A stretch of DNA of 63,040 nt from Bacillota bacterium (lineage in GTDB: Bacteria; Bacillota; Proteinivoracia; UBA4975), in NCBI GenBank assembly GCA_012523545.1, contig JAAYIH010000042.1:1-63040 (forward strand), given 5' to 3'. A model generated the notes under the pieces. It saw nothing but the letters and a program-made list of their open reading frames with translations. It made no database searches and was not told the DNA's origin. The translations under genes and the position numbers were made by a program. This document shows, piece after piece, positions 43,726 through 54,640 of this stretch; the first letter of the stretch is position 1, and each line of letters starts with the position of its first letter.

Positions 43726-45060
43726 ATGTCAGAACGCATTTTGGAGCGGTGCAGGAATGTGGTTAAACCGGGCGACAGGATCGTGGCCGCCGTGTCCGGA
43801 GGGGCGGATTCCGTCTGCCTGGCCCATGCCTTGTACCAGGTATGCCGCCAGAACTCTGCCTGGCTGATGATAGCCCATATTAACCACCAATTGCGGGGAG
43901 AAGAAGCCGATGCCGACGCCAGGTTTGTCTGCGCCTGGAGCGCCCGGCTGGGCGTGCCCCGCATTGTCGTGCGCATCCGGGTGCCCCGGCGCAGCGGGCA
44001 ATCTCTGCAGGATGTGGCCCGGAAGGAGAGATATCGCGCTCTCACCCGAATATGTATAGAACACAGGGCCGCCAAACTTGTCACTGCCCACCATGCCGAC
44101 GACCAGGTGGAGACTTTTTTGCTCAACCTGCTGCGGGGCAGCGGCAGCAAGGGGTTGCAGGGTATTCCGGGACAGCGGGCTTTGACGGAGCAGATTACGC
44201 TGTTGCGGCCCCTGTTGGATGTTTCACGGGCCGAGATCGAGGCTTATTGCCGCAAGCACGGCCTGCAGTGGAGGACCGATGCCAGCAACGACAGCCTGGA
44301 TTACCTGCGCAACCGGATTCGGCACCACTTGCTGCCCATCCTCAGGCAATATAATCCCGGCATCGATGGGGTGCTGTTAAACACCATCAATAATTTGCGC
44401 ATGGACGAAGAAGTGCTGGCCGCTCAGGCCGAAAAAACGCGGGCGGAAATTGAGACCGACAGCCCCCTGCCCTTTGCCGCCCGCGCGCTGCTCGTCGCTC
44501 CCCTGGCGGAGCTGCCCCCGGCTTTGCAAAACAGGGTAATTTTGCAGTGGCTTCCCCCCGGGTGTGAAACCCGCCATATCGGGGCGGTGCTGAAGTTGTT
44601 GTGGGCAAAAACCGGCGCCAGCATCGATTTGCCCGGCGGGAAAAGGGTTTACAGGTTACATGACAGCATCGCCCTGGGCGCCAGACCCGGGATTGTCCGG
44701 GTGCCTGCGGTGCGGGTTCACCTTCCGGGCTACAGGGAAGCTGGGGCTCTGGCGGTGCGCACCGCCCTCCGGGAGTTTCCCGGGAGCAGGGAATTCTGGC
44801 TTCCCCGGCAGGTGGAATGGATAGAGGTGAGCTCCCGCAAGCCGGGGGACTATTTTCGCCCTCCCGGCGGCGGCAAAAAGCTGAAAGAATACATGATTGA
44901 CCGGAAGATCCCCCGCTGGTTGCGGGAAAGCTACCCGGTGGTACGGGCAGGCGGAGAAATATTCTGGGTGGTGGGCCTGGCCCATGATCCGCGTTTCACC
45001 ACGCCCGGACCGGACAAACGGGCAGTGTATATAAAGGTTCAATGGACAGGAGGATTATAA
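43726..45060 (+). CDS. tilS: tRNA(Ile)-lysidine synthetase
   Basis: A 444-residue N-type ATP pyrophosphatase that converts C34 of tRNA-Ile(CAU) to lysidine. The PP-loop SGGADS is at residues 24-29, followed by [13 protein letters not shown] and [17 protein letters not shown]. The C-terminal TilS domains run from about 225. ATG 43726; the preceding site GGTGGTAGTATAGCT is weak. The stop codon shares a base with the hpt start (TAATG), so the pair is coupled as in Bacillus. Confidence 0.96.
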   Translation: MSERILERCRNVVKPGDRIVAAVSGGADSVCLAHALYQVCRQNSAWLMIAHINHQLRGEEADADARFVCAWSARLGVPRIVVRIRVPRRSGQSLQDVARKERYRALTRICIEHRAAKLVTAHHADDQVETFLLNLLRGSGSKGLQGIPGQRALTEQITLLRPLLDVSRAEIEAYCRKHGLQWRTDASNDSLDYLRNRIRHHLLPILRQYNPGIDGVLLNTINNLRMDEEVLAAQAEKTRAEIETDSPLPFAARALLVAPLAELPPALQNRVILQWLPPGCETRHIGAVLKLLWAKTGASIDLPGGKRVYRLHDSIALGARPGIVRVPAVRVHLPGYREAGALAVRTALREFPGSREFWLPRQVEWIEVSSRKPGDYFRPPGGGKKLKEYMIDRKIPRWLRESYPVVRAGGEIFWVVGLAHDPRFTTPGPDKRAVYIKVQWTGGL

Positions 45061-45596
45061 TGGAAAAGAACATCGGAGAAATTCTAATAACCCGGGAGGA
45101 AATTGCAGCAAAGGTTGCCGAGCTGGCCCGCCTGTTGGATGAGGAATATGCCGGCAAAAATCCCCTCATGATTTGCGTGCTCAAGGGCGCACTGATGTTC
45201 ATGGCGGACCTGACCCGGGCCATGAAGATACCCCTGGAGCTGGATTTCATGGCAGTTTCCAGTTACGGGGTATCCACCCGTTCGTCAGGGGTGGTGCGCA
45301 TCCTCAAGGATTTGGAAACGGGGATTGAAGGCAGACATGTGGTTATTGTGGAGGATATCATTGACACCGGTTTGACCCTGAAGTACCTGGTCCAGAATTT
45401 ACAGTCCCGCAGGCCGGCCTCCCTTAAGATCTGCACCCTACTGGATAAGCCTTCCCGGCGCCAGGCAGATCTGCAACCCGACTACTGCTGCTTTGAAATC
45501 CCCGATAAGTTCGTGGTAGGGTATGGTCTGGACTATGCCGAGGAGTACCGCAACCTGCCCTTTATCGGCGTCCTCAAGCCGGAAGCGTATCAATAG
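45060..45596 (+). CDS. hpt: Hypoxanthine phosphoribosyltransferase
   Basis: A 178-residue purine salvage enzyme. The PRPP motif [14 protein letters not shown] and the N-terminal [19 protein letters not shown] are clear. ATG 45060 follows AGGAGG by five bases. In Bacillus HprT with TilS also activates ftsH, the next gene here too. A CGGGCT/AGCCCG hairpin after the stop codon lacks a T run. Confidence 0.96.
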   Translation: MEKNIGEILITREEIAAKVAELARLLDEEYAGKNPLMICVLKGALMFMADLTRAMKIPLELDFMAVSSYGVSTRSSGVVRILKDLETGIEGRHVVIVEDIIDTGLTLKYLVQNLQSRRPASLKICTLLDKPSRRQADLQPDYCCFEIPDKFVVGYGLDYAEEYRNLPFIGVLKPEAYQ

Positions 45597-45601
45597 CCCG
45601 G

Positions 45602-45630
45602 TTGTTTGCGACAGCGGGCTGTGTTACAAT
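45602..45630 (+). promoter_or_regulatory. Possible SigA promoter of ftsH
   Basis: TTGTTT (45602-45607), 17 bases, TACAAT (45625-45630). A 6-bp hairpin (45595-45620) overlaps it. Confidence 0.5.
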
Positions 45631-45658
45631 GTACTGACGGCTGAGAGGAGGTTGCCCG

Positions 45659-47482
45659 TTGAACAGATACAGGAAGATTATCATCACAATTTTCATAATC
45701 CTCATCGCAATTGCTTTTATTCAAGGGGGCTTTAGCATTCCCGGCCAGGTAACCAAAGAGTTGAATTACCTGGAGTTCAGGGAATTAATGGAAAAGAGAC
45801 AAGTAGCCAGTGTCAAGATCGACGGCTATACCGCCAAGGGCAAACTGGCCGACGGTACGCCCTTTGTAACCAACATTCCCGATCGCGCTGCCGTCGCCGA
45901 GCGGTTGGCTGATTTGAATATTCCCGTAACCATGGATGACCCCAATCGGGGCAGCTTCTGGCTGACCTTGCTCGGCTGGGCGCCGGTTATCATTTTGGTG
46001 CTGGTTGTTTTTCTGTTTATGCAACAGGCCCAGGGCGGCGGCTCCCGGGTCATGAACTTTGGCAAGAGCAGGGCCAGGTTGCATCAGGAAACTGGCCAGA
46101 AGGTTACCTTTGCCGATGTGGCGGGGATCGACGAGGCCAAGGAAGAGCTGGAAGAAATCGTCGAGTATTTGCGCTCCCCCCGCAAATTCATCCAGCTGGG
46201 CGCCCGCATTCCCAAGGGTGTGCTGTTGTTCGGCCCTCCGGGCACAGGCAAAACCCTGTTGGCCAGGGCGGTTGCGGGAGAAGCCGGGGTCCCGTTCTTC
46301 AGCATCAGCGGCTCCGATTTTGTTGAGATGTTCGTCGGCGTCGGAGCTTCCAGGGTCAGGGACCTCTTTGAACAGGCCAAAAAGCATGCCCCGTGCATCG
46401 TCTTCATCGATGAAATAGACGCGGTAGGCCGTCAGCGGGGCGCCGGCCTGGGCGGCGGTCACGACGAGAGGGAGCAGACCCTTAATCAGCTTTTGGTGGA
46501 GATGGACGGGTTTGGCCCCAACGAAGGAATTATCGTCATCGCTGCCACCAACCGTCCCGACATCCTCGACCCCGCTTTGTTGAGGCCTGGCCGGTTTGAC
46601 CGGCAAATTACCGTGGACATTCCCGACGCCAAAGGGCGGGAGGAAATTCTCAAAGTGCATGCCCGCACCCGTCCTTTGGAACCCACCGTCGATCTCAGCG
46701 TGCTGGCGCGCAGGACTACAGGCTTTACGGGAGCCGATCTGGAAAACATGATCAATGAAGCTGCGTTGCTGGCCGCCCGCAGAAACCTCAAAATGGTTAC
46801 CATGAACGAGTTGGAGGATGCCATTGACCGGGTCATAGCCGGCCCGGAGAAAAAGAACCGCATACGTACTGAGCACGAAAACCGCCTGGTGGCCTATCAT
46901 GAAGCCGGCCACGCCCTGGTGGCCCATCTGCTGGAAAAAACCGATCCGGTGCACAAGGTTACCATTGTGCCCAGGGGCAGGGCTGCCGGTTATACCCTGG
47001 CTTTGCCTGAGGAGGATCGCTACTTTGCCACCAGGGGCGAGCTCCTGGATAAGATTTGCTATTTTTTGGGGGGCCGGGTGGCGGAAAAGATTGTCTTCAA
47101 TGAAATCAGCACCGGAGCCCAGAACGACCTGGAAAGGGTCACCCGCCTGGCGCGCCAGATGATAATGGAGTACGGCATGAGCGATAAGCTGGGTCACCTG
47201 ACCTTTGGCCGCAAGCATGACCAGGTCTTTTTGGGCCGCGATTTGGGCCGGGAAAGGGACTACAGTGAAGATGTGGCATCCGCCATCGATCAGGAAACCC
47301 GCCGGATGGTGGACGAATGCTTCCGGCGCACCGAAGAGCTGTTGACCAAATATTTGGATAAGCTCCATGCCGTGGCCGAGGCGGTACTGGAAAAAGAGAC
47401 GCTGGATGCCGCTGAATTTGTCCGGATTGTCGGCATCGGCAAGGGCGGCAAGCCTCTGGACTCTGTTGACAGTGAGGAATAG
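45659..47482 (+). CDS. ftsH: ATP-dependent zinc metalloprotease FtsH
   Basis: A 607-residue membrane-anchored AAA+ protease. Membrane segments lie at about residues 5-24 and 103-124, with a small extracytoplasmic domain between. Walker A is GPPGTGKT (192-199), the AAA second region is near 300-320, and the zinc site HEAGH is at 414-418. It degrades membrane and regulatory proteins, including sporulation regulators in Bacillus. TTG 45659 follows GAGAGGAGG. Confidence 0.97.
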   Translation: MNRYRKIIITIFIILIAIAFIQGGFSIPGQVTKELNYLEFRELMEKRQVASVKIDGYTAKGKLADGTPFVTNIPDRAAVAERLADLNIPVTMDDPNRGSFWLTLLGWAPVIILVLVVFLFMQQAQGGGSRVMNFGKSRARLHQETGQKVTFADVAGIDEAKEELEEIVEYLRSPRKFIQLGARIPKGVLLFGPPGTGKTLLARAVAGEAGVPFFSISGSDFVEMFVGVGASRVRDLFEQAKKHAPCIVFIDEIDAVGRQRGAGLGGGHDEREQTLNQLLVEMDGFGPNEGIIVIAATNRPDILDPALLRPGRFDRQITVDIPDAKGREEILKVHARTRPLEPTVDLSVLARRTTGFTGADLENMINEAALLAARRNLKMVTMNELEDAIDRVIAGPEKKNRIRTEHENRLVAYHEAGHALVAHLLEKTDPVHKVTIVPRGRAAGYTLALPEEDRYFATRGELLDKICYFLGGRVAEKIVFNEISTGAQNDLERVTRLARQMIMEYGMSDKLGHLTFGRKHDQVFLGRDLGRERDYSEDVASAIDQETRRMVDECFRRTEELLTKYLDKLHAVAEAVLEKETLDAAEFVRIVGIGKGGKPLDSVDSEE

Positions 47483-47495
47483 ATTACGGTATAAT
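47466..47495 (+). promoter_or_regulatory. SigA promoter of the hut operon
   Basis: TTGACA (47466-47471, inside the end of ftsH), 18 bases, TATAAT (47490-47495). Both hexamers are perfect. The expected start is near 47502, upstream of a terminator hairpin. Confidence 0.78.
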
Positions 47496-47521
47496 TTCCA
47501 CAAAGTTACCCTAAGCTGAAA

Positions 47522-47567
47522 GGGGGTTGGTCTTGTGCATACCGCAATACCAACCCCCATGTTTTTT
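47522..47567 (+). terminator. Strong hairpin terminator before hutH, probable attenuator
   Basis: A perfect 10-bp stem GGGGGTTGGT (47522-47531) / ACCAACCCCC (47549-47558), then ATG and TTTTTT (47562-47567). It lies between the promoter at 47466 and hutH at 47600, and no promoter fits in the 32 bases after it. CCCT (47509-47512) can pair with AGGG (47521-47524) and would break the terminator stem. It may also serve to end ftsH transcripts. Confidence 0.8.
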
Positions 47568-47599
47568 GTCCTGCAGTCTGCTAAAGGAGGAAAGGCCAA

Positions 47600-49096
47600 G
47601 TGAAGGTTGTTTTGGACGGAGCAAGTATGACTTTGGCCGATGTGTATGCGGTGGCTCGCGGCGCCCGTGTGGAGCTGGCCGCTTCAGCTCTGGAAGCCAT
47701 GACCAGGTCCAGAGAGTTTGTGGATAATTTGGTCCAAGAAAAAAAACCTGTCTACGGCATTACCACCGGGTTTGGACGCTTCAGCGATGTGGCCATACAG
47801 GCAGAGGATGTGGCAACCTTGCAGCAAAACCTCTTGCGCAGCCATGCCTGCGGAGTGGGGGAGTACCTGCCTGAGGCCGAAACCCGGGTCCTGATGGCTC
47901 TAAGGGCCAATGCGCTGGCACTGGGTCATTCAGGTATCCGGCCGCAGGTAGTACAGATGCTGCTGGATTGCCTCAACAGCAATGTTCTGCCCCTCATCCC
48001 GTGCCAGGGTTCTCTGGGCGCCAGCGGCGATCTGGTTCCTTTGGCGCACATGGGGTTGTTGCTCATGGGCGAAGGTCAGGCCCGCTGGCACGGCCAGATC
48101 CTGCCCGCCGGCGAGGCCCTGGCCAGGTGCGGCCTCAAGCCTGTGACCCTGGAGGCCAAAGAAGGCCTGGCTTTGGTCAACGGCACTCAGTTTATGGCCG
48201 CCCGGGGATGTGTTACCCTCTGCCATGCCCGGAACATGGCCCTGGCCGCCGACGCCATTGCCGCATTGACTTGCCAGGCTTTGCGCGGTATTCCCGACGC
48301 CTTTTCACCCCTGGTCCAGCAGGTGCGGCCCCATCCCGGCCAGCAGGAGAGCGCTGCCAACCTGCGCAAATTCCTGGCGGGCAGCCGCCTGGTCAGCGAG
48401 CCCGGGGAACTGCGCACCCAGGATGCTTACTCGTTGCGGTGCGTCCCCCAAATCCACGGCGCCAGCCGGGATGTGCTGACCTGGGTGGGGGAAGTGCTGG
48501 AAAGGGAAATTAATTCCGCCACCGACAACCCCCTGATTTTCCCCGACGAAAACCAAGTCATTTCCGGAGGCAATTTCCACGGGCAACTTCTGGCCATGGC
48601 TTTGGATTTTTTGGCCATCGCCATGGCGGAGCTGGCCAACATTTCCGAACGCCGCATTGAGCGCCTGGTCAACCCGCAGCTCAACGACCTGCCTCCGTTT
48701 CTTACCGAAAACGGCGGTCTCAACTCAGGGATGATGATTCCCCAATACGTCGCCGCAGCGCTGGTATCGGAAAATAAAGTGCTCTGCCATCCGGCCAGCG
48801 TCGATTCCATTCCCTCTTCAGGCAATCAGGAAGACCACGTCAGCATGGGCGCCAATGCGGCCAACAAGGCCAGCAGGGTGGGGGAAAACCTGTGCCATGT
48901 ATTGGCTATTGAATTGCTGGTTGCCTGCCAGGCTGTGGATTTCCGCGGTCCTGAGCTCTTGAGCGCTGCCAGCCGGAAACTCTATGAACTGGTGCGCAGC
49001 CGCGTGGATTTTATGGGCCGTGACCGCTCGTTGCATCAGGATATTCTGGCGCTGGCCGAGCTTTTAAAGAGCGGAAAAATTAACGAAATACTTTAG
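47600..49096 (+). CDS. hutH: Histidine ammonia-lyase
   Basis: A 498-residue lyase turning histidine into urocanate and ammonia. The self-made MIO cofactor arises from A141-S142-G143 in [16 protein letters not shown]. The active-site [10 protein letters not shown] stands near residue 50. GTG 47600 follows AAAGGAGGAAAGG. First gene of the hut operon, behind a putative attenuator. No hutP is in the window. Confidence 0.97.
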   Translation: MKVVLDGASMTLADVYAVARGARVELAASALEAMTRSREFVDNLVQEKKPVYGITTGFGRFSDVAIQAEDVATLQQNLLRSHACGVGEYLPEAETRVLMALRANALALGHSGIRPQVVQMLLDCLNSNVLPLIPCQGSLGASGDLVPLAHMGLLLMGEGQARWHGQILPAGEALARCGLKPVTLEAKEGLALVNGTQFMAARGCVTLCHARNMALAADAIAALTCQALRGIPDAFSPLVQQVRPHPGQQESAANLRKFLAGSRLVSEPGELRTQDAYSLRCVPQIHGASRDVLTWVGEVLEREINSATDNPLIFPDENQVISGGNFHGQLLAMALDFLAIAMAELANISERRIERLVNPQLNDLPPFLTENGGLNSGMMIPQYVAAALVSENKVLCHPASVDSIPSSGNQEDHVSMGANAANKASRVGENLCHVLAIELLVACQAVDFRGPELLSAASRKLYELVRSRVDFMGRDRSLHQDILALAELLKSGKINEIL

Positions 49097-49113
49097 CGAG
49101 GAGAGTGATATTG

Positions 49114-50763
49114 ATGGAGCTGAAGGGAGCGCCCCGGGGCACAGAACTCCGGTGCAAGAGTTGGCAGCAGGAAGCTGCATTGCGCATGCTGTTAAACAAT
49201 TTGGATCCCGAAGTTGCTGAAGACCCGGCGCGGTTGGTGGTATACGGCGGGACGGGCAAGGCAGCCCGCAACCACGAGGCTCTGGCCGCCATCATTCGCT
49301 CGCTGCAAGAGTTGGAAAATGACGAAACCCTTTTGATCCAGTCAGGCAAGCCGGTGGGAGTTTTTCGTACCCATGAACTGGCACCCAGGGTTTTGCTGTC
49401 CAATTCCATGCTGGTTCCCGCCTGGGCGACGTGGGAAAACTTCTGGGATCTGGAAGCCAAGGGCCTGACCATGTTTGGCCAGATGACTGCCGGCAGCTGG
49501 ATCTATATAGGCACCCAGGGCATTCTGCAGGGGACCTACGAGACTTTTGCCGAAGCTGCCCGCCAGCATTTTGGCGGTTCCCTGGCCGGCAGGCTGGTGG
49601 TCAGCGCTGGTTTGGGCGGCATGGGAGGAGCACAGCCCCTGGCCGTCACCATGAACGAGGGCGTAGCCATCATAGTGGAGGTGGACCCCAAGCGGGCCCG
49701 GCGCCGGGTGGAAACCCGCTATTGCGACAGGCTGACCGACAGCCTGGACGAAGCCCTTGCCCTGGCCCGGGATGCTGTGGCCAGGAAGCAGCCTCTTTCC
49801 ATTGGCCTGATCGGCAATGCCGCAGAAATACTGCCGGAAATGGTCCGCCGTGGCGTTACCCCCGATTTGGTCACCGACCAGACGTCGGCCCACGACCCGC
49901 TGGGCGGCTATATCCCTGCCGGGCTGACAGTGGAGCAGGCCGCAAAGCTGAGGGAAAGCAATCCCCGGGAGTACATCGCCCGTTCCATGGAGAGCATGGC
50001 CGTTCATGTCCGGGCCATGTTGGATATGCAGAAGGCCGGGGCCATTGTCTTCGATTACGGCAACAACATACGCCAGAATGCCTATAAACAAGGCGTCAAA
50101 GATGCCTTCGCCTTCCCCGGGTTTGTCCCCGCCTATATCCGGCCCCAGTTCTGTGAAGGGCGCGGTCCCTTCCGTTGGGTAGCCCTGTCCGGCGACCCCG
50201 CCGACATCGCCGTCACCGATGACCTTGTGCTGGAACTGTTCCCTGAAAAGAAGGACCTGCGGCGCTGGATTGAAATGGCGCGGCAAAAGGTTGCCTTCCA
50301 GGGGCTTCCGGCCAGAATCTGCTGGCTGGGATACGGCGAACGCGTCAAGTTTGGCCTGGCCATCAATGACCTGGTCAGGAGCGGCAAGATCAAGGCTCCC
50401 ATCGTCATCGGGCGCGACCACCTGGACTGCGGGTCTGTCGCCTCGCCCAACCGGGAGACCGAAGCCATGAAAGACGGCAGCGACGCCATTGCCGACTGGC
50501 CCATTCTCAACGCCCTGATCAACGCAGTCAACGGGGCGAGCTGGGTATCGGTCCACCACGGCGGCGGAGTGGGCATCGGTTATTCCATTCATGCCGGCAT
50601 GGTGGTTGTGGCAGACGGCACCGATGGGGCCCGGTTCCGCCTGGAGCGCGTTCTCACCAGCGACCCCGGCATGGGCATCATCCGCCATGCCGATGCGGGT
50701 TATGAGCAGGCCATAGCGGCTGCCCGTCGCCACGGCATTAAAATACCCATGGGAGGGGAGTAG
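49114..50763 (+). CDS. hutU: Urocanate hydratase
   Basis: A 549-residue urocanase forming imidazolone propionate with tightly bound NAD+. Typical blocks are [34 protein letters not shown] (active-site cysteine) and [20 protein letters not shown] 49114 is chosen (TTG 49111 is the close alternative), with GAGGAG upstream. It lies 17 bases after hutH. Confidence 0.96.
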   Translation: MELKGAPRGTELRCKSWQQEAALRMLLNNLDPEVAEDPARLVVYGGTGKAARNHEALAAIIRSLQELENDETLLIQSGKPVGVFRTHELAPRVLLSNSMLVPAWATWENFWDLEAKGLTMFGQMTAGSWIYIGTQGILQGTYETFAEAARQHFGGSLAGRLVVSAGLGGMGGAQPLAVTMNEGVAIIVEVDPKRARRRVETRYCDRLTDSLDEALALARDAVARKQPLSIGLIGNAAEILPEMVRRGVTPDLVTDQTSAHDPLGGYIPAGLTVEQAAKLRESNPREYIARSMESMAVHVRAMLDMQKAGAIVFDYGNNIRQNAYKQGVKDAFAFPGFVPAYIRPQFCEGRGPFRWVALSGDPADIAVTDDLVLELFPEKKDLRRWIEMARQKVAFQGLPARICWLGYGERVKFGLAINDLVRSGKIKAPIVIGRDHLDCGSVASPNRETEAMKDGSDAIADWPILNALINAVNGASWVSVHHGGGVGIGYSIHAGMVVVADGTDGARFRLERVLTSDPGMGIIRHADAGYEQAIAAARRHGIKIPMGGE

Positions 50764-50767
50764 GTTT

Positions 50768-51673
50768 ATGCAACCAATCGTTCAGTGTGTCCCCAATATA
50801 AGTGAAGGGCGCAACCGGGAGATCGTCGAGGCGGTGGTGGCCGTTGTACGGGAAACACCCAATGTCAAGTTGCTGGACTGGTCCTCCGACGCCGACCACA
50901 ACCGCTCGGTGATAACATTTGTGGGGACCCCCGACGGCGTGGAAGAGGCGGCCTTTGCCCTCTGCGCCAAGGCCGCAGAACTCATCGACATGAGCGCCCA
51001 CACCGGCGAGCACCCGCGCATGGGCGCCACCGATGTTATTCCCTTCATCCCCATCCAGGGGATTTCCATGGAGCAGTGTGTCGAACTGGCCCACCGCGTG
51101 GGCAAGCGCATTGGCGAAGAGTTGAAAATCCCGGTGTACATGTACGAGTATGCCGCCAGGACCCCTGCGCGCAGAAACCTGGCCGATGTGCGCAAAGGGC
51201 AATATGAGGGGCTGCCCAAAAAACTCCAGCAAGAGGACGGCATTCCCGACTACGGTCCCCGCGCTTTCAACGCCAAAAGCGGCGCCACGGCTGTGGGAGC
51301 GCGGATGCCCCTGGTTGCCTTCAATGTCAACCTGGGCACCGACAACCTGGAAATTGCCAACCAGATTGCCCGCAACGTGCGCCTGTCCAGCGGCGGGCTC
51401 AAAGCTGTAAAAGCCATGGGCGTTAAACTGGAGGAGCGGGGAATAGTCCAGGTGTCCATGAACATGGTTAATTTCAAGGAAACTCCCCTGTATCGCGCAG
51501 TTGAACTGATCCGGGCCGAGGCCAGAAGGTACGGGGTCAGCATCGTGGGCAGCGAAATAATCGGCCTGGTTCCCCTGGAGGCCATAGTGGACAGCCTGCG
51601 GTACTATATGGGTTTGGAGGGCTTTCAAACGAAGCAAATCCTGGAAACCCGGCTGTGGTCCCATGAAGAATAA
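50768..51673 (+). CDS. ftcD: Glutamate formimidoyltransferase
   Basis: A 301-residue enzyme moving the formimino group of N-formimino-glutamate to tetrahydrofolate. It shows VPNISEGRN at the start, SDADHNRSVITFVG and EHPRMGATDVIPFIP. It contains only the transferase domain; the cyclodeaminase that would finish the conversion to methenyl-THF (FchA/FtcD C-terminal part) is not encoded here. ATG 50768 follows GGAGGGGAG. It overlaps hutI by 11 bases. Confidence 0.95.
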   Translation: MQPIVQCVPNISEGRNREIVEAVVAVVRETPNVKLLDWSSDADHNRSVITFVGTPDGVEEAAFALCAKAAELIDMSAHTGEHPRMGATDVIPFIPIQGISMEQCVELAHRVGKRIGEELKIPVYMYEYAARTPARRNLADVRKGQYEGLPKKLQQEDGIPDYGPRAFNAKSGATAVGARMPLVAFNVNLGTDNLEIANQIARNVRLSSGGLKAVKAMGVKLEERGIVQVSMNMVNFKETPLYRAVELIRAEARRYGVSIVGSEIIGLVPLEAIVDSLRYYMGLEGFQTKQILETRLWSHEE

Positions 51674-52946
51674 GGCGCAACTGCTGATTGTCAACGCAAG
51701 ACTGGCAACTCTGGGCGGCTTCAGCGCACGGCCCCAGCGGGGCTCTGATTTCGGCCGTTTGGGGTTGGTGGATAACGGTGCTGTGGCCGTCGGCGCCGGC
51801 CAGATACTGGCCGCCGGCCCCCTGGAAAAAGTCAGAGCAGAAGCGGATGTCAGTGCGGCTACGATCATCGATGCCGGCGGCCGCCTGGTGACGCCGGGAT
51901 TGATAGACCCCCATACCCATGTTGTTCACGCCGGCAGCCGGGAAAGGGAATATGAACTGCGCCTCTCCGGTACGCCGTACATCGAGATCCTCAAGGCTGG
52001 AGGAGGCATTCTCAACAGCGTCGCCGCTGCACGGGCGGCGTCTCTGGCTCAGCTGGTTGCTCAGGCCAAAAAGAGCCTAAGGCGCATGCTGGCCTTTGGC
52101 GTTACCACCGTTGAGGCCAAGAGCGGTTACGGTCTGGATTTGGCCACCGAAATAAAGATGCTGCAAGCTGTCGACGTCTTGAACCAGGTCCAGGATGTCA
52201 CCCTGGTTCCAACCTTTCTGGGCGCTCATGCCATTCCCCGGGAATACAGTGAAAACAGCGATGCATTTGTCCGGGTTGTGGTGGAAGAAATGCTGCCGGC
52301 AGTTAAAGACATGGCCGTGTTCTGCGACGTTTTCTGCGAGGATCATGTCTTTACCGTCGCCCAGTCCCGCACCATTCTGCAGGCGGCCAAAGCTCTGGGC
52401 ATGGAGCTGAAAATTCACGCCGACGAACTGGCGCCCACCGGCGGCGCCCAGTTGGCGGCAGAACTGGGCGCGGTTTCGGCCGATCACCTGTTGCACACCG
52501 ACACAGAAGGGATAAAAGCACTGGCTGCGTCTTCCACCATTGCTGTCCTGCTCCCGGGCACGTCTTTTAATCTCATGACGGGGCGCTATGCTCCGGCCCG
52601 GGAAATGGTGGAGGCCGGGGTGGCCATAGCCCTGTCCACCGACTACAACCCCGGCAGTTGTCCCACCGAAAACCTGCAGCTGATTATGACCCTGGGTTGC
52701 TTGAAACTGGGCCTGACGCCCGCCCAGGTCTTGGCTGCCGTTACAATTAATGCCGCCCATGCCCTCAAGATGGGCGACCGGATCGGCAGCATTGAAGCCG
52801 GCAAGCAGGCGGACCTGGTTATCTTTGACGCCGACAACGAGGCTTACCTGCCCTATCACTTTGGCGTCAATCACACCTGGATGGTGATCAAGTCCGGCCG
52901 CATTGTCTATTCCAATTGTGAGGAGGATTATTGCTGTGAAAACTGA
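51663..52946 (+). CDS. hutI: Imidazolonepropionase
   Basis: A 427-residue amidohydrolase opening imidazolone propionate to N-formimino-glutamate. Metal ligands appear in [13 protein letters not shown] and later in [12 protein letters not shown] and [16 protein letters not shown] 51663 lies within the end of ftcD, and its own end overlaps fhs by 11 bases, so the genes are tightly coupled. The last residues (CEEDYCCEN) come from the ribosome-site region of fhs. Confidence 0.95.
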   Translation: MKNKAQLLIVNARLATLGGFSARPQRGSDFGRLGLVDNGAVAVGAGQILAAGPLEKVRAEADVSAATIIDAGGRLVTPGLIDPHTHVVHAGSREREYELRLSGTPYIEILKAGGGILNSVAAARAASLAQLVAQAKKSLRRMLAFGVTTVEAKSGYGLDLATEIKMLQAVDVLNQVQDVTLVPTFLGAHAIPREYSENSDAFVRVVVEEMLPAVKDMAVFCDVFCEDHVFTVAQSRTILQAAKALGMELKIHADELAPTGGAQLAAELGAVSADHLLHTDTEGIKALAASSTIAVLLPGTSFNLMTGRYAPAREMVEAGVAIALSTDYNPGSCPTENLQLIMTLGCLKLGLTPAQVLAAVTINAAHALKMGDRIGSIEAGKQADLVIFDADNEAYLPYHFGVNHTWMVIKSGRIVYSNCEEDYCCEN

Positions 52947-54606
52947 TATTCAGATTGCTCAGGAAGCAAAGATGTTGCCCATCACCGAGATTGCCAGGAA
53001 AATCGGCCTTGATGACCAGGATATAGAGTTGTACGGGCCTTATAAGGCCAAGGTCAGCCTGGACGTATACAAGCGCCTGGCCGACAAGCCCGACGGCAAA
53101 TTGGTTCTGGTTACCGCCATTAACCCCACTCCTGCCGGGGAGGGCAAGTCTACCACAACAGTAGGTTTGGGGCAGGCCTTGCGCAGGTTGGGCAAGAATG
53201 CCGTTATAGCCCTGCGGGAGCCTTCCCTGGGTCCGTGCATGGGCGTCAAGGGCGGCGCCGCAGGCGGCGGTTATGCCCAGGTCGTGCCCATGGAAGACAT
53301 CAACCTCCACTTTACCGGGGACATCCATGCCATTACCACAGCCCACAACCTGTTGGCGGCGCTGTTGGATAATCATTTGCACCAGGGCAATCAGTTGAAT
53401 ATCGATCCCCGCCGCATCGTGTTCAAGCGGGTCATGGACATGAATGAGCGGGCCCTGCGCAACATCGTCGTCGGCCTGGGCGGCAGGAACAACGGAGTCC
53501 CCCGCGAAGACGGGTTTGACATCACCGTAGCTTCGGAAGTCATGGCCATACTGTGCCTGGCTTCAGATTTGGAAGACCTCAAGGAGCGCCTGGGCAAAAT
53601 TGTCGTGGCTTACAATACCAAGAGAGAGCCTGTTACGGCGGCAGATCTCAAGGCGCAGGGCGCCATGGCGCTGCTCCTCAAAGACGCCATTAAGCCCAAC
53701 CTGGTGCAGACTCTGGAAAACGGCCCGGCCTTTGTCCACGGCGGTCCCTTTGCCAACATTGCCCATGGCTGCAACAGCGTCGTCGCCACCAAGCTGGGGC
53801 TGAAAGTAGCCGACTACCTGATTACCGAAGCCGGTTTTGGCGCTGACCTGGGCGCTGAGAAGTTCTTTAACCTCAAGTGCCGCCTGGCGGGGCTCAAACC
53901 CGATGCCGTCGTGGTGGTAGCCACCGTTCGGGCCCTCAAAATGCACGGCGGCGTCGCCAAGGCTGATTTGGCTGCCGAAAACCTGGAGGCCTTGCGGGCC
54001 GGCATTGCCAACCTGGCCAAGCACGTGGAGAACGTGCGTAAGTTCGGCCTGCCTTTGGTAGTGGCCATCAACCGCTTCCCCACCGACACCGAGGCAGAAT
54101 TGGATTTGGTGGGCAAGAGCTGTGCAGAAATGGGAGTGCCCTGGGCCTTGTCCGAAGTCTGGGCCAAAGGGGGCGAAGGCGGAATTGCCCTGGCCGAAGA
54201 ACTGCTTAAGATTTTGGAGACCGAAAAAGCCGAGTTTAAGTTCCTGTACCCCGCAGAGGCCCCCATTAAGGAAAAAATCGCCGCCATTGCCCGGGAAATC
54301 TACGGTGCCGACGGAGTGGAGTACACCAAAGCTGCGTTGCAGAACATCCGGGATCTGGAAAAGAACGGCTTTGACAAGTTGCCCGTTTGCATGGCCAAGA
54401 CCCAGTATTCCTTGTCGGACGATCCCACCCTTTTGGGGCGCCCCTCCGGCTTTACCATTACTGTCAGAGAGCTGAAAGTATCCGCCGGCGCAGGTTTCAT
54501 CGTAGCCATTACCGGCGACATCATGACCATGCCCGGCCTGCCCAAGGTACCTGCTGCCTGCAACATGGATATTACCAGCGACGGAAAGATAACAGGACTG
54601 TTCTAA
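52936..54606 (+). CDS. fhs: Formate-tetrahydrofolate ligase
   Basis: A 556-residue ligase joining formate to THF with ATP, reversible and central to one-carbon metabolism in acetogens. The P-loop is TPAGEGKS (65-72), followed by [22 protein letters not shown] 52936 has GAGGAGG upstream, inside hutI. Placing it last in the hut operon suggests that formyl-THF from histidine is converted to formate and ATP, or that hut carbon enters the folate pool; this is inference. Confidence 0.96.
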   Translation: MKTDIQIAQEAKMLPITEIARKIGLDDQDIELYGPYKAKVSLDVYKRLADKPDGKLVLVTAINPTPAGEGKSTTTVGLGQALRRLGKNAVIALREPSLGPCMGVKGGAAGGGYAQVVPMEDINLHFTGDIHAITTAHNLLAALLDNHLHQGNQLNIDPRRIVFKRVMDMNERALRNIVVGLGGRNNGVPREDGFDITVASEVMAILCLASDLEDLKERLGKIVVAYNTKREPVTAADLKAQGAMALLLKDAIKPNLVQTLENGPAFVHGGPFANIAHGCNSVVATKLGLKVADYLITEAGFGADLGAEKFFNLKCRLAGLKPDAVVVVATVRALKMHGGVAKADLAAENLEALRAGIANLAKHVENVRKFGLPLVVAINRFPTDTEAELDLVGKSCAEMGVPWALSEVWAKGGEGGIALAEELLKILETEKAEFKFLYPAEAPIKEKIAAIAREIYGADGVEYTKAALQNIRDLEKNGFDKLPVCMAKTQYSLSDDPTLLGRPSGFTITVRELKVSAGAGFIVAITGDIMTMPGLPKVPAACNMDITSDGKITGLF

Positions 54607-54637
54607 AAAATGGGGAGGCGTAACGCCTCCCCATTTT
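54607..54637. terminator. Bidirectional terminator between fhs and the convergent membrane protein gene
   Basis: A 14-bp stem AAAATGGGGAGGCG / CGCCTCCCCATTTT with loop TAA. T runs follow on both strands, which suits the convergent genes. Confidence 0.9.
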
Positions 54638-54640
54638 ATA

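Noticed and set aside
45595-45620. Hairpin between hpt and ftsH as a terminator
   Set aside because: The 6-bp stem has a 14-base loop and no T run.
47502-47524. HutP-binding NAG triplets in the hut leader
   Set aside because: Only two AAG triplets have the four-base spacing; the third is seven bases away. Too weak to claim HutP control.
45785-47599. Open frame of about 600 codons on the minus strand opposite ftsH; similar long antisense frames opposite nrdJ, cphA and hutU
   Set aside because: All mirror strongly conserved genes on the plus strand, lack starts with ribosome sites and show no known motifs.
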